A stretch of 64,000 nt of DNA from JAUIET01 sp964352475 (GTDB taxonomy: Bacteria; Pseudomonadota; Gammaproteobacteria; Pseudomonadales; JAUIET01). Shown piece after piece: positions 25,376-34,742 of this stretch; the first letter of the stretch is position 1; the number at the start of each line of letters is the position of its first letter. The DNA is taken from contig CAYGSL010000007.1 in assembly GCA_964352475.1 (NCBI GenBank), positions 62,001-126,000 on the forward strand. The letters run 5' to 3'. Position numbers and translations under genes: made by a program. Below the pieces are notes generated by a model that saw only the letters and a list, made by a program, of their open reading frames with translations, searched no databases and was not told the DNA's origin.

Positions 25376-26365
25376 CTAGCGCTGTTTGCGCACAGCGCTT
25401 GGGGGCTGGCCAAAGTGACGTTTGAACGCAATGGTGAAATTACTGGAAAACTCGTAACCCACGTCGAGTGCTATTTGTGTGATTGGTGCGTCAGTATTCA
25501 ATAACAATTCCTTCGCTTTGTTCATTCGGCAACTGCGCAAGTAGTCATGCAGTGTTTGGTTGTAGAGTTCCTTAAAACCAGACATTAGTTTCGACTCGTT
25601 TACGCCAACTCGCAACGCTAAATCGCGTATTTTTGGTGCAGCCGCAATGTCGGATTCTATAATCCTGCGCGCCTCATTGATGCACTCAATGTCGTTTGAT
25701 TTCAGATTCACATGCGCGCGGCTGGGTGTTTGCGATAATAGCTCCAGGCAATATACCAAAAGCTCCTGTGCGCGAGACTGTCGGTACAGCGTGGCGAATT
25801 CAGACTTTACATCCGGGCTATAAAGCCCCTGTGCGGCGCTGGCGATCTCAGGTGTTAATGGCAGGCGTGAAAAAAACACATCGTCTATGCCGGCATCGAG
25901 ATAAAAAGTCAGTGGCGAAGGTAATACCTGGTCATAAATCGGAAACCGCTTCAACAGATAGTCAGGCGAGACCAATAAGGTGATGGCCCGTTCGTGTTCA
26001 CCCCGTTTAAAACACTCTATTTTTTCAAGGCCTTCCGGGTGCAATAACATGCCGCCGGAAAATTCGTGCATTGGGATGTCTTTGTGGCCATCAAAATGCA
26101 ATGAGCCTTTCCCTTCAAGACGAAACTGGAATTTCAGCAGCGAGTCTAGTGATACTGCGAATTCAGTGTCGCGGTCAAAGTTGACATCGCTCTTAACCAG
26201 TTGCAGCCCCTCGTCCAGCGAAAAAATTTCGCGGTAGCCGGATACGCCACTGAGTTCGGGGGAAAATCGCTGGGTTTGCTGGTTATTGTTATCGTGATTT
26301 TGATCAGGTGCCCAGCCACTGACCCTGGTTTGTTGTTCCGATATGTTGTGTGTCAGCGGGGGCAT
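25376..26365 (-). CDS. AraC family transcriptional regulator (PchR-like)
   Basis: A 329-residue regulator with a C-terminal pair of helix-turn-helix motifs (about residues 235-327, closing with VGYEFSSNFTIAFKRHFGQPPSAVR) and an N-terminal sensing domain. The NESKLMSGFKELYNQTLHDYLR stretch is typical of the PchR-like subgroup, which often controls uptake and metabolism of the inducing ligand. It is encoded directly upstream of the opine-type operon on the same strand, which is its likeliest target. Confidence 0.92.
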   Translation of the reverse strand: MPPLTHNISEQQTRVSGWAPDQNHDNNNQQTQRFSPELSGVSGYREIFSLDEGLQLVKSDVNFDRDTEFAVSLDSLLKFQFRLEGKGSLHFDGHKDIPMHEFSGGMLLHPEGLEKIECFKRGEHERAITLLVSPDYLLKRFPIYDQVLPSPLTFYLDAGIDDVFFSRLPLTPEIASAAQGLYSPDVKSEFATLYRQSRAQELLVYCLELLSQTPSRAHVNLKSNDIECINEARRIIESDIAAAPKIRDLALRVGVNESKLMSGFKELYNQTLHDYLRSCRMNKAKELLLNTDAPITQIALDVGYEFSSNFTIAFKRHFGQPPSAVRKQR

Positions 26366-26417
26366 TTAGGAACTCACGCGCTAGTATTGGTGCATTGTAA
26401 CCCCTAAAACCTCAATA

Positions 26418-27896
26418 TCACGCTTTCGAGCCAGGAAAATCGTGAAACAGCCGGTCATTGTCGTAGTGATTTCGTACCTTTTCCAAGCGGCTAAATGCGT
26501 CGGAGGAGAAACAACTACTGATTTTCTCGGGGAATGCAAAGCCGTCAACTTCGTTAATGTACCGGCCCGCAGAGTACGGACTCATCGCCGCAGAGGCCGC
26601 ATGAGTCCATGTCACATTGGCTTGGTCGTCATCTGGATTATCCCAAATATCATAGATACCCACAAAGGATTGCCCTAAAGACGAAAATGCTGCATCACTG
26701 CGTAAACTTGCGCCGTGTCTGGGTGTGGCCAGCACGTGCGCTTTTGTCGACGGTGCAGCGATAATGGGTGCAACCAGACTGTCTACGGCTTCAGCGAAGG
26801 TATTGGTCCAAATGGTTTCCACTGAGTATCGGCCAAACCCCATGCCCATGCCGGGGTCTATGCTGCCAACTAAAACATCGTTCATGCTGATCGATGCAGT
26901 GGGCGGCGTGAACAGCTTAGCGCCTGGCATGGGTATGGATTTTATTTTATCCAGCGCTTTTACGGCGTCACCGTTGGCTTCGCCAAAGGCGGCCAGACGC
27001 GATACGCACATTTTTTGTTCGGCCGGTGTTTTTCCCTGCATAGGGGGTGGGCGATGGGTGAGCAGTGTCAGCATCTCAATGTTCTTGGGGCAAATTTGCG
27101 CTACTCTTTGCTGCCAATCGGCCACTTCCTTCGCAGCCTCAATTGGATAGAACGTCACCTGTTCTTTGATGTCTACCGCTTCCGGATACAGCTTTAGTTT
27201 AAACGCCAGCACGGCGCCAACGAATCCTGTGCCGGCACCGCGTGCCGACCAAAACAAGTCGGCATAGTGGTCTTCATCGGCAACCACAATTTCGCCGCTG
27301 GGTAGCATTACCTTTACTGCACTCACTGAATGGCAGCCAATTCCACCCCAGGCATCACCATTGATTCCGACACCACCACCCAGCAAATAACCACCCATGG
27401 AAACCGTTGCGCAGTGCGCATACGGAAACGAATACCCTTGTGGCTCGATTGCTTGCGCGAGATGCCACGCCCATGCTGCAGGACCTACCCATACGTGAGT
27501 GTCATCAGAAACGTTGCCAACCTGGTTGAATGCCGACAGGTCAATCAACATTCCGGAATCTCGTAAAAACGACGCGGCAATATTATGGCCGCCCGACTTG
27601 CAAGTCACTTGCATACCCGATTCACGCGCGTGAGTTAAAGCAAAGGCCAGCGCCTGCTCATTTTGCGGTCGCACGATGAGCTCGGGTAAGCGCTCAGGAA
27701 CGTCCATCTGCCATACGCTGCCGGTACGGAAACTCTCGTATTGGGGGTCGCCGCGCTCAACAAGCAAACCGTCAAATTTGTTCTTGAACTGCTGATCGGT
27801 GGTTAGCGCTGACCTCACGGACCTGTTATGTGCGCACGCGCTAAGCGCGACTACGGATCCAAGCGATGCTGACACAAACTGGCGCCTGTTGTGCAT
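26418..27896 (-). CDS. FAD-linked oxidase of the berberine-bridge/VAO type, Tat-exported lipoprotein
   Basis: A 492-residue flavoprotein. The N-terminus carries a twin-arginine signal (NRRQFVSAS) with a lipobox-like LSAC at Cys21. The FAD-binding PCMH domain shows His104 (SGGHN) and Cys162 (AHCATVSMGG), the two positions used for bicovalent FAD attachment in berberine-bridge and hexose oxidases. The C-terminal BBE motif region has YINEVDGFAFPEK. I use the ATG at 27896 with GAAGG upstream rather than the TTG 15 bases earlier. It likely oxidises an alcohol or amine outside the inner membrane, passing electrons to O2 or cytochrome c. Confidence 0.88.
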   Translation of the reverse strand: MHNRRQFVSASLGSVVALSACAHNRSVRSALTTDQQFKNKFDGLLVERGDPQYESFRTGSVWQMDVPERLPELIVRPQNEQALAFALTHARESGMQVTCKSGGHNIAASFLRDSGMLIDLSAFNQVGNVSDDTHVWVGPAAWAWHLAQAIEPQGYSFPYAHCATVSMGGYLLGGGVGINGDAWGGIGCHSVSAVKVMLPSGEIVVADEDHYADLFWSARGAGTGFVGAVLAFKLKLYPEAVDIKEQVTFYPIEAAKEVADWQQRVAQICPKNIEMLTLLTHRPPPMQGKTPAEQKMCVSRLAAFGEANGDAVKALDKIKSIPMPGAKLFTPPTASISMNDVLVGSIDPGMGMGFGRYSVETIWTNTFAEAVDSLVAPIIAAPSTKAHVLATPRHGASLRSDAAFSSLGQSFVGIYDIWDNPDDDQANVTWTHAASAAMSPYSAGRYINEVDGFAFPEKISSCFSSDAFSRLEKVRNHYDNDRLFHDFPGSKA

Positions 27897-28068
27897 GCGA
27901 TTAGCCTTCAACCTATGAGTTATTGAATCAATAGTGTATCAATTGTCGTCGGTTTAGATAAGCAGCAACCGTCAGAGTTCGCTGTTATCATAAGAAACAC
28001 ACGTTCGCGCATAACCGGGGCCACCTCTAAACGCGCTACAGTTGGCTATCCATCGAGAGTCCATCTTT

Positions 28069-29406
28069 ATGCCAAACATACTCAATCGCAAATCTCTAAT
28101 TGCCTATGCACTACCCTCAGCCGGCCTGTCGATGATGGGGTTTATGCTGGCAACCTACGTACCGACTTTTTTCCAGAAAGTCACGGGGTTAAGCCTTGCA
28201 ACCATCGGTTTAGTGTTTATGTTAATGCGGCTATGGGACGCCGTAATTGATCCCGTAATTGGCAGCTTTTCCGACCGAACCCGAAGTCGATGGGGTAGAC
28301 GTAAGCCGTGGATTGCGCTAGGCACACCATTTCTGTTAGTTATGCTGTATTTCTTTTGTTTTCCACCGGCGAGCGCTGGTTTGGTCTACATTTCAGTTGT
28401 CACGTTTCTGTTTTATATCGCTTTGACGCTGGTGCAGATACCCTACCTATCTTGGGGTGCCGAGCTATCTCGAGATTATTCAGAACGCATGCGCATCACC
28501 GGGTTTCGCGAGGCCGCAACCATGGTGGGTGTTCTGCTGGCTACCTCTATCCCTTTACTGGTTCTCGCAGGTACAAACCCTGAAATAGAAGATATTGTTC
28601 GCGTGTTTGCGGCATCGATATTGATTCTTTTGCCGTTGGGCATTGTGGTTGCGCTCAGCATGGCACCGCAGGCTCCAGAGGTCACGGGTGCGCAAACCCC
28701 CGGCTTGTGGGCTTCGCTAAGCGTCATTAAAAAGAACAAGCCTTTCATGACTATTTTACTGGCCATGTTCTTTATTTGGGTGGGTGGCGGCATATACAAC
28801 GCGCTGTCATTTTTTGTTGCCGTGAATGGTCTGGATTTACCGCCGGCTAATTTTCTATGGTTTGTCTTCGTTCAATATCTGGTGGGTTTGATATTTTTAC
28901 CCTTGCACATCTGGGTAGGTAATAGGATCGGTAAACACCGTGCACTGTTGTTTGTGGGCTTATCCTATTTTGTGGTGTTACCGCTGTTTTATCTGGTAGA
29001 ACCCGGCAATTTCAATCAGGCGATGTTGGTGTATGTACTAAAAGGTGCAGTCACTGCATCCATCTGGATCTTGCCACCCGCATTGGTGGCAGATGCCGTT
29101 GAAAATGGCATGCTGGAGGGAAGTGGTGACGACGCTGGTTTGTATATGTCTTTGTACTTTTTCATCCAAAAAGCAGCCATGGCGCTTGGCGTAGGGCTGG
29201 CATTTCCATTAGCCCAGGCCTCTGGTTTTGATCCACAAGCTATGGGACCAGAGGCTAATGTTTCGGGTTTGCTGAAAGTAGCTCTGCTTATGTCGGGTGT
29301 TGTTGCCATACCCGCTGTGTTCTTACTCTTTAACTATCCAATCGACGAAAAACGGCATGCAGAGATTCGCGATGAACTCAGAGAGCGAGGGATGAGCAAT
29401 GTGTAA
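28069..29406 (+). CDS. MFS transporter, glycoside-pentoside-hexuronide:cation symporter type
   Basis: A 445-residue transporter with 12 predicted helices. The segment DAVIDPVIGSFSDRTRSRWGRRKPWI (near 55-80, with the conserved Asp pair and RxGRRKP) is the hallmark of GPH/MelB-like carriers. The ATG at 28069 has GAGAG upstream and gives the usual N-terminus; a TTG-initiated frame from 28042 is less likely. It overlaps the next gene by eight bases. It probably moves a small organic solute into the cytoplasm with a cation. Confidence 0.88.
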   Translation: MPNILNRKSLIAYALPSAGLSMMGFMLATYVPTFFQKVTGLSLATIGLVFMLMRLWDAVIDPVIGSFSDRTRSRWGRRKPWIALGTPFLLVMLYFFCFPPASAGLVYISVVTFLFYIALTLVQIPYLSWGAELSRDYSERMRITGFREAATMVGVLLATSIPLLVLAGTNPEIEDIVRVFAASILILLPLGIVVALSMAPQAPEVTGAQTPGLWASLSVIKKNKPFMTILLAMFFIWVGGGIYNALSFFVAVNGLDLPPANFLWFVFVQYLVGLIFLPLHIWVGNRIGKHRALLFVGLSYFVVLPLFYLVEPGNFNQAMLVYVLKGAVTASIWILPPALVADAVENGMLEGSGDDAGLYMSLYFFIQKAAMALGVGLAFPLAQASGFDPQAMGPEANVSGLLKVALLMSGVVAIPAVFLLFNYPIDEKRHAEIRDELRERGMSNV

Positions 29407-29884
29407 ACTATCGGTACTACTACTGTGTGGCTTTATAATAACAGCATGCCAATCAATGCCCGGCTCGTCGGCAGCCTCGTACTGCCCATCGGATGGCGTT
29501 GATTTTCCTCAATTGTTTGAGCAACGCTATGTACTGCCTTTTAAGGAGGGGCGCGCTGCTGATTGGGCAACGGTTTTCGCCAGCGATGCTGTCGCATTGC
29601 ACAACCGCAGACCGGCCGATATTGGCATAGATAAAATCACCGCGTTTGGTGAGCTAGTGGCAGACACTTTTGTTCTCGCGCAATACGATGTAGACGTTGT
29701 TGATACGCGAGTGGGCTGTGACTGGGCGATCAGTCATGGCAACTTTACCTCTGCCTTTGTGTTTCGCGAAACGGGTGAAGCGGCGCCGTGGGGACCAGAG
29801 TCAGGCAAGTTTCTGATTGCATGGGAACACAGCAAAGACAGCGGTTGGAAAATTGTAGCCGATATGGGAAATTCAATTGAATAA
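29399..29884 (+). CDS. SnoaL/NTF2-like lipoprotein
   Basis: A 161-residue protein with a lipoprotein signal peptide (lipobox ITAC, Cys17). The FEQRYVLPFKEGRAADWATVFASDAVALHNRRP stretch and the closing SKDSGWKIVADMGNS pattern are typical of the NTF2/SnoaL (DUF4440-like) cone fold. It overlaps the transporter gene by eight bases and the cytochrome gene by eight, so the three are co-translated. Function is unknown; a binding or enzymatic role in the periplasm is possible. Confidence 0.75.
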   Translation: MCKLSVLLLCGFIITACQSMPGSSAASYCPSDGVDFPQLFEQRYVLPFKEGRAADWATVFASDAVALHNRRPADIGIDKITAFGELVADTFVLAQYDVDVVDTRVGCDWAISHGNFTSAFVFRETGEAAPWGPESGKFLIAWEHSKDSGWKIVADMGNSIE

Positions 29885-30539
29885 CGTGGCACTGCAAGCG
29901 CTGGTTCTTGCTGTATTAGGCGTTTTGGCGCACGCTTGCTGGGCCGATGATCAAAGTTCCAGCAGTGGTTTCGACACGCTTGCCAATACGCCATACTTTG
30001 CTTGTGCAAGCTGCCATGGTTGGCGCGGCGAAGGTGTGCCAAGCATTGGGGCACCGGCCATTGCTGGCTTGAACGAGAAATACATTCTTGAGCAACTTAA
30101 TGCCTACGCAAGCGGGCAGCGCGGCGCTCATCCACAGGACTTTTTTGGCGCACAAATGGGTCTTATCTCAAAAGCATACAATGATGACCTACGGCAGCAA
30201 TTGGCGGCACTGATTGCATCAATGCCTCTGCCCGAGGTAAGTTCGGGTTGGAAAAAGCTGGGCGACGCTGAGTCAGGTCGCGTTTTATATGCAGCATGTA
30301 GCAGCTGCCACGGCAGTAACGGTGAAGGAAAGCCTGAGCTACTCGCGCCGGCTTTGGCCGGTTTTACACCCAACTATTTGTACCGACAGTTAAAAAACTA
30401 TAAAAACGCGTGGCGTGGTGGTGAAAATGCCAGCATAAACGATCAAACAATGCGCACTTTAGTACAGCTAAGCCTGAAAGAAGACCAGCAGATCATTGAC
30501 CTGGTCACTTACATCGGCGCAGAATTAACGCGAAAATAG
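29877..30539 (+). CDS. Periplasmic dihaem cytochrome c
   Basis: A 220-residue protein with a signal peptide (cleavage near the CWADD at 21-25) and two class I cytochrome c domains, haem sites CASCH (43-47) and CSSCH (141-145). It resembles the cytochrome c4/c553 type electron carriers. The start is TTG at 29877 or GTG at 29886; neither has a strong ribosome site, consistent with coupling to the overlapping upstream gene. It could accept electrons from the flavoprotein oxidase encoded divergently at 26418. Confidence 0.88.
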   Translation: MNNVALQALVLAVLGVLAHACWADDQSSSSGFDTLANTPYFACASCHGWRGEGVPSIGAPAIAGLNEKYILEQLNAYASGQRGAHPQDFFGAQMGLISKAYNDDLRQQLAALIASMPLPEVSSGWKKLGDAESGRVLYAACSSCHGSNGEGKPELLAPALAGFTPNYLYRQLKNYKNAWRGGENASINDQTMRTLVQLSLKEDQQIIDLVTYIGAELTRK

Positions 30540-30703
30540 CCCTCATACTTGTACGGCCATACTCAATAGTGCCTATCTGTGCGTAACTGCATGAAAATTT
30601 GGAATAAATTTGACTTGTTATCGCATAAGTATTTGCGTGGTTACGCGGTAAAGTCAGACTGAGAACAAGCACCTAAAATCGCCAACTCCAAAGGGAGTCA
30701 ATC

Positions 30704-33010
30704 ATGTTCCTTATCCGCCCTACACAAGCTGCCAAACATCATGCGCTGTCTTTGTTTACGGTAGCCTTATCGGCTGCTTTCAGCGCCCAAACGTATGCTG
30801 AACTAGAAGAAATTACCGTGACAGCGCAAAAGCGCGAGCAATCGGTGATGGATATTCCAATGTCTGTCTCCGCTGTTTCGGCGCAAGCGCTTGAAGACAA
30901 TGTCATACGCGATGTTTTTGATCTTAGGGTTCTTGCACCATCTCTGGAAGCGCGAACCGTAGATCCACCCAGTCAGGGAGCCAGCTTTTCAATACGCGGA
31001 TTAGGAACTTCCGTGTTCAACATGGGTTTGGAACCGTCTGTTTCCACATTTGTTGACGGAGTGTATCGCTCACGCTCCGGTTTGATAGCCGCCAGCAATC
31101 TGATGGACTTGCAGCGAGTGGAAATTCTAAAAGGACCGCAGGGGACTTTGTTTGGCAAGAACTCAACCGCTGGTGTGGTGCAGTTTCTTACCAAAAAGCC
31201 TGAGCTCAACACCAGCAATGGTTTTATCGAGGCGTCATACAACGACCTCAGTCAGTTTGTAATCGGTGGCGTTGCCAATATCGCGACGGGAGAAAACTCT
31301 GCGCTTAGACTGTCGGCTAATATTCACAATGGTGACGGTTGGCTGGATGAAGTTAATTCAGGCGAGGAATACAACAACCGCGACCGCTATTCTCTACGCG
31401 GTCAGTTCCTGTATCAACCAAATGATCAGTTGGAAGTAAGGCTTATCGCGGATTATGCCGAGTTAGACGAGAACGGTCTGTGGCCAGTAAGATTAGTCAA
31501 CGACCCGAATACGGGTGCTGCAAACGGCCCTTTGACGACCGCTATTGGAACTCAATTGATTGATCCGGCAAACCCGTCTGATCGCCGAGTGTCTTCCAAT
31601 TTTATTTCAACGTATGAAGCTGAAGATTTCGGTCTCAGCGCAGAAGTGAATTACGATTTTGGTGCAGTCACGTTAACGTCTGTTACCGCCTATCGAGACT
31701 TCAGCGATGAGAACTTCAAGGACAACGATTTTACCGGTGTAGACATTCTGAATAACAGAGATACGCTGCCAGCAGTAAAGCTCTTTTCACAAGAGTTTCG
31801 CCTGGCTGGCCAAGCAGGAGCCAATGACAATATAAGCTGGATTGTCGGCTTGTATTACGCTGAAGAGGAAATAACTCGTACCAGAGAATTCATCTGGGGC
31901 TCACAGGTTGGCGTTTTCCCATTTGGTGCAACACCAGGAAGAGCATTCTTCCACGAGTTTAATCAAGACGGTGAAACCCTGGCAACGTTCGCCCACGGTA
32001 CATTCGACGTGACCGATCGTTTCTCTGTAACTGCCGGCATACGTTGGACCAATGACGAGAAAGAAGGAGGCATGGTTAGTCAGGTACCATTTACCAATGC
32101 ATTCGGCCTACCCAACTCCTTCCCACTTGCTTTAACCCATGACTATCAAGCAAGCGTGGACGAGGATGCTGTTAGCGGTACTCTAAGCGGTCAGTTTGAT
32201 GTTTCTGACAGCATGATGGTCTATGCAACAGCAAGTCGTGGTTTTAAAGCGGGTGGTATTTCACTTGCCAGAGACGCTGCGGGTAACTCAGCTATCTTTA
32301 CGCCCATGGGGCCAGTGTTTGGAATACCGGCTCAAGACCCCACCTTTGAAAAGGAAACTGCGGATCATATTGAAATCGGCCTGAAAACCGAATTTGATAA
32401 TGGCCGAATTGAAGTGGCTGCCTGGTTAACCGAGTTTGATGACCTTCAACAACAGGTTCTTCAACCAGATGGCTCTTTCAGTGTTATTAATGTCGACGGT
32501 GCAGAGTCACAGGGCATTGAAGCGTCTGGCATGTTCAACCTGTCTGATCAATTTAGTCTCAATGCGTCGGTTCAGTATGTAGATTCCGAATTTGCAGACG
32601 GAGTTGGTTCAATTGCTCAAGGTGGGCGAGCGTTAGGTGGCACACCATTGCCGTTTGTATCTGATCTAACAGCAACTGTAGGCTTGAACTTTGATACGCC
32701 TATATCTTCAAACGGAAACGAATTCTTTGCCAGTGGCAATATTTTCTACCGCAGTGATCAGGTTATGGATGTTAACTTTGGTCAGGAAGAATCTTCGTAT
32801 GCACTGTTCAACCTGAGAGCCGGTGTGCGACTGTCGGATGGTGCGATTGAAGCCTCCGTGTGGTGCACAAATTGCGGTGATGAAACGTATTCAACCAGCA
32901 ATTTTGCAATACCGTTTGATGGCTCAGTGTTCTTCCCGGCCACTCGCTGGGGTCACCTGGGTGCACCGCGCATTTTCGGTGCAACGCTGCGCTACAACTT
33001 TAATTCGTAA
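30704..33010 (+). CDS. TonB-dependent outer-membrane receptor
   Basis: A 768-residue receptor. The signal peptide ends near QTYA (32). The TonB box EEITVTAQ is at 35-42, the plug contains LKGPQGTLFGKNSTAGVVQFLTKK (near 143-166), and the protein closes with the barrel motif ATLRYNFNS. A cysteine pair VWCTNCG sits near the end of the barrel (about 723-728), which is unusual. AAAGGGAG precedes the ATG. No CAG-N6-C(T/G)G operator lies upstream, unlike the other two receptors, so it is regulated differently. Confidence 0.93.
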   Translation: MFLIRPTQAAKHHALSLFTVALSAAFSAQTYAELEEITVTAQKREQSVMDIPMSVSAVSAQALEDNVIRDVFDLRVLAPSLEARTVDPPSQGASFSIRGLGTSVFNMGLEPSVSTFVDGVYRSRSGLIAASNLMDLQRVEILKGPQGTLFGKNSTAGVVQFLTKKPELNTSNGFIEASYNDLSQFVIGGVANIATGENSALRLSANIHNGDGWLDEVNSGEEYNNRDRYSLRGQFLYQPNDQLEVRLIADYAELDENGLWPVRLVNDPNTGAANGPLTTAIGTQLIDPANPSDRRVSSNFISTYEAEDFGLSAEVNYDFGAVTLTSVTAYRDFSDENFKDNDFTGVDILNNRDTLPAVKLFSQEFRLAGQAGANDNISWIVGLYYAEEEITRTREFIWGSQVGVFPFGATPGRAFFHEFNQDGETLATFAHGTFDVTDRFSVTAGIRWTNDEKEGGMVSQVPFTNAFGLPNSFPLALTHDYQASVDEDAVSGTLSGQFDVSDSMMVYATASRGFKAGGISLARDAAGNSAIFTPMGPVFGIPAQDPTFEKETADHIEIGLKTEFDNGRIEVAAWLTEFDDLQQQVLQPDGSFSVINVDGAESQGIEASGMFNLSDQFSLNASVQYVDSEFADGVGSIAQGGRALGGTPLPFVSDLTATVGLNFDTPISSNGNEFFASGNIFYRSDQVMDVNFGQEESSYALFNLRAGVRLSDGAIEASVWCTNCGDETYSTSNFAIPFDGSVFFPATRWGHLGAPRIFGATLRYNFNS

Positions 33011-33038
33011 ACCCTAGGTAGTCCGAAGTTTTCGGTTT

Positions 33039-33070
33039 GAAATGGCGCCTCTGAGCGCCATTTCTTTGCC
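33039..33070 (+). terminator. Rho-independent terminator after the second TonB receptor
   Basis: A perfect 10-bp stem (33039-33048 with 33055-33064) and six-base loop lies about 30 bases after the receptor stop. A short run of Ts at the end of the stem and beyond follows. Confidence 0.75.
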
Positions 33071-33104
33071 CGCTGCTATTAAGAAGCAACATTACATTAA
33101 ATGA

Positions 33105-34742
33105 ATGCCTATGTCTGAATTTGATCTTGTCATCGTCGGTGCCGGCTCTTCAGGCTGTGTGTTGGCGAACCGCCTTAGCGAAGATCGTAATGTAAAGGTC
33201 TTATTAATCGAGGCCGGTGGAACGGACAAGCATCCATTTATTCAAGTACCCGCCGCTTCTGGTCAGGCCATTTTTAATGATCGTTTCAATTGGATGTACA
33301 TGACCGAACCGGATGCCAGCCGGATGGGTACTCCAGAAATGTGGCCCGCTGGAAAAGCCTTAGGGGGCGGTAGCTCAATCAACGGCATGATGTTTGTGCG
33401 CGGGCATAAAGCCGACTACGATCACTGGTCGGAGTTAGGCGCCAGCGGCTGGGCGTATGATGATGTTCTGCCTTATTTTAAGAAAATGGAAACCAATGAA
33501 CGCGGTGCTAATGAATACCGCGGCGGCAGTGGTCCAATGCATGCAAGCGAGGTACGAGCAAATCACCATCTAACTGATAGCTGGCTGCAAGCGGCACAGA
33601 ATACCGGAATTAAACGATCTGATGATCTAAACGGCGAATGCAACGAAGGCGTGGATTATGTTCAAGCCTCGCAGCGAAAAGGCATGCGCTGTAATACCTC
33701 ATCCGCGTACTTATGGCCGGCTATGGATCGCAGTAATTTGACCTTGTGGATGAACAGTCAGGTTGTAAAAGTCAATTTCGACGGCAAGCGTGCAAGCGGT
33801 CTGGCTGTAGATAAGGACGGTGAGATAGTTGATGTAAAAGCGCGACAAGGTGTTGTTCTGTGCGCGGGCTCACTGGCCACGCCAAAAATCATGAAGCTGT
33901 CAGGTATTGGTCCGGAGAAAGAACTTTCTGAATTGAACATCCCGATTGTGATGCCGATGGAAACGGTTGGTGAGAACTTGCAGGAACACGCAGGGGTAAC
34001 CATGGGGCACCATGTGACGATTCCTTCAATCGGCTCTAAAAGTAATATTGTTAGTGATACGTTTAAGAATGCCTTGCATGGCCTCAATTTTTTATTGCGT
34101 CGGCGCGGGCCGCTGACCTGCGGCGTTGGTCAGGCACATGCATTTGTTAAAACCAGCGAACAATATACTGGTCCAAACGTGCAGATTGTTATGTCGCCGT
34201 TTTCTTTCGTTGTTGACGAGAAAGGCCCTCGTCTTTACGACAAGCCCGCGATCGGTATAGCCGTAGGCTTAACGCACACCCAATCCAGGGGCAGAGTTTC
34301 TTTGGCAAGTAGTGATTGGCGTGATAAACCAAAGATTGAATTTGAAATGCTTGCTTCACAGGATGATGTGAAGCAGCTTATTGACGGCTGCAAAATAGCG
34401 CGGCAGATTACGCGTACCAGTCCGTTTAAAGAGTTGCTTAAGAACGATAGGGAGCCCGATGAATCCATACAAACGGATGAACAATGGGAACAATATGTTC
34501 GGGCGGCCGCATTCCCCATGTACCACCCGTGCGGAACCTGCGCGATGGGAACCGATGCCCAATCCGTTGTAGATCCTGGTTTACAGGTACACGGTGTAGA
34601 AAACCTGTGGGTTGCAGATGCATCCGTATTCCCGAGGATTACAGCCGGCAATATCAACGCCACAGTGATCATGGTGGCCGAAAAAGCAGCCGATCACATT
34701 ATCAACACTTTACAAGAGAACAAGCAGGGAGCAGCGGCGTGA
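33105..34742 (+). CDS. GMC family FAD-dependent oxidoreductase (choline/alcohol dehydrogenase type)
   Basis: A 545-residue flavoprotein with the N-terminal GAGSSGCVLANRL dinucleotide motif (residues 11-23), GMC signature 1 near 80-100 (GGGSSINGMMFVRGH) and a C-terminal active-site region with MYHPCGTCAMG and GNINATVIMVAEKAAD. It oxidises a primary alcohol to aldehyde, and the next gene is an aldehyde dehydrogenase overlapping as GTGA, forming a two-step alcohol-to-acid pair. ATG at 33105 or 33111 could start it. It heads an eleven-gene operon to 46013. Confidence 0.92.
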   Translation: MPMSEFDLVIVGAGSSGCVLANRLSEDRNVKVLLIEAGGTDKHPFIQVPAASGQAIFNDRFNWMYMTEPDASRMGTPEMWPAGKALGGGSSINGMMFVRGHKADYDHWSELGASGWAYDDVLPYFKKMETNERGANEYRGGSGPMHASEVRANHHLTDSWLQAAQNTGIKRSDDLNGECNEGVDYVQASQRKGMRCNTSSAYLWPAMDRSNLTLWMNSQVVKVNFDGKRASGLAVDKDGEIVDVKARQGVVLCAGSLATPKIMKLSGIGPEKELSELNIPIVMPMETVGENLQEHAGVTMGHHVTIPSIGSKSNIVSDTFKNALHGLNFLLRRRGPLTCGVGQAHAFVKTSEQYTGPNVQIVMSPFSFVVDEKGPRLYDKPAIGIAVGLTHTQSRGRVSLASSDWRDKPKIEFEMLASQDDVKQLIDGCKIARQITRTSPFKELLKNDREPDESIQTDEQWEQYVRAAAFPMYHPCGTCAMGTDAQSVVDPGLQVHGVENLWVADASVFPRITAGNINATVIMVAEKAADHIINTLQENKQGAAA

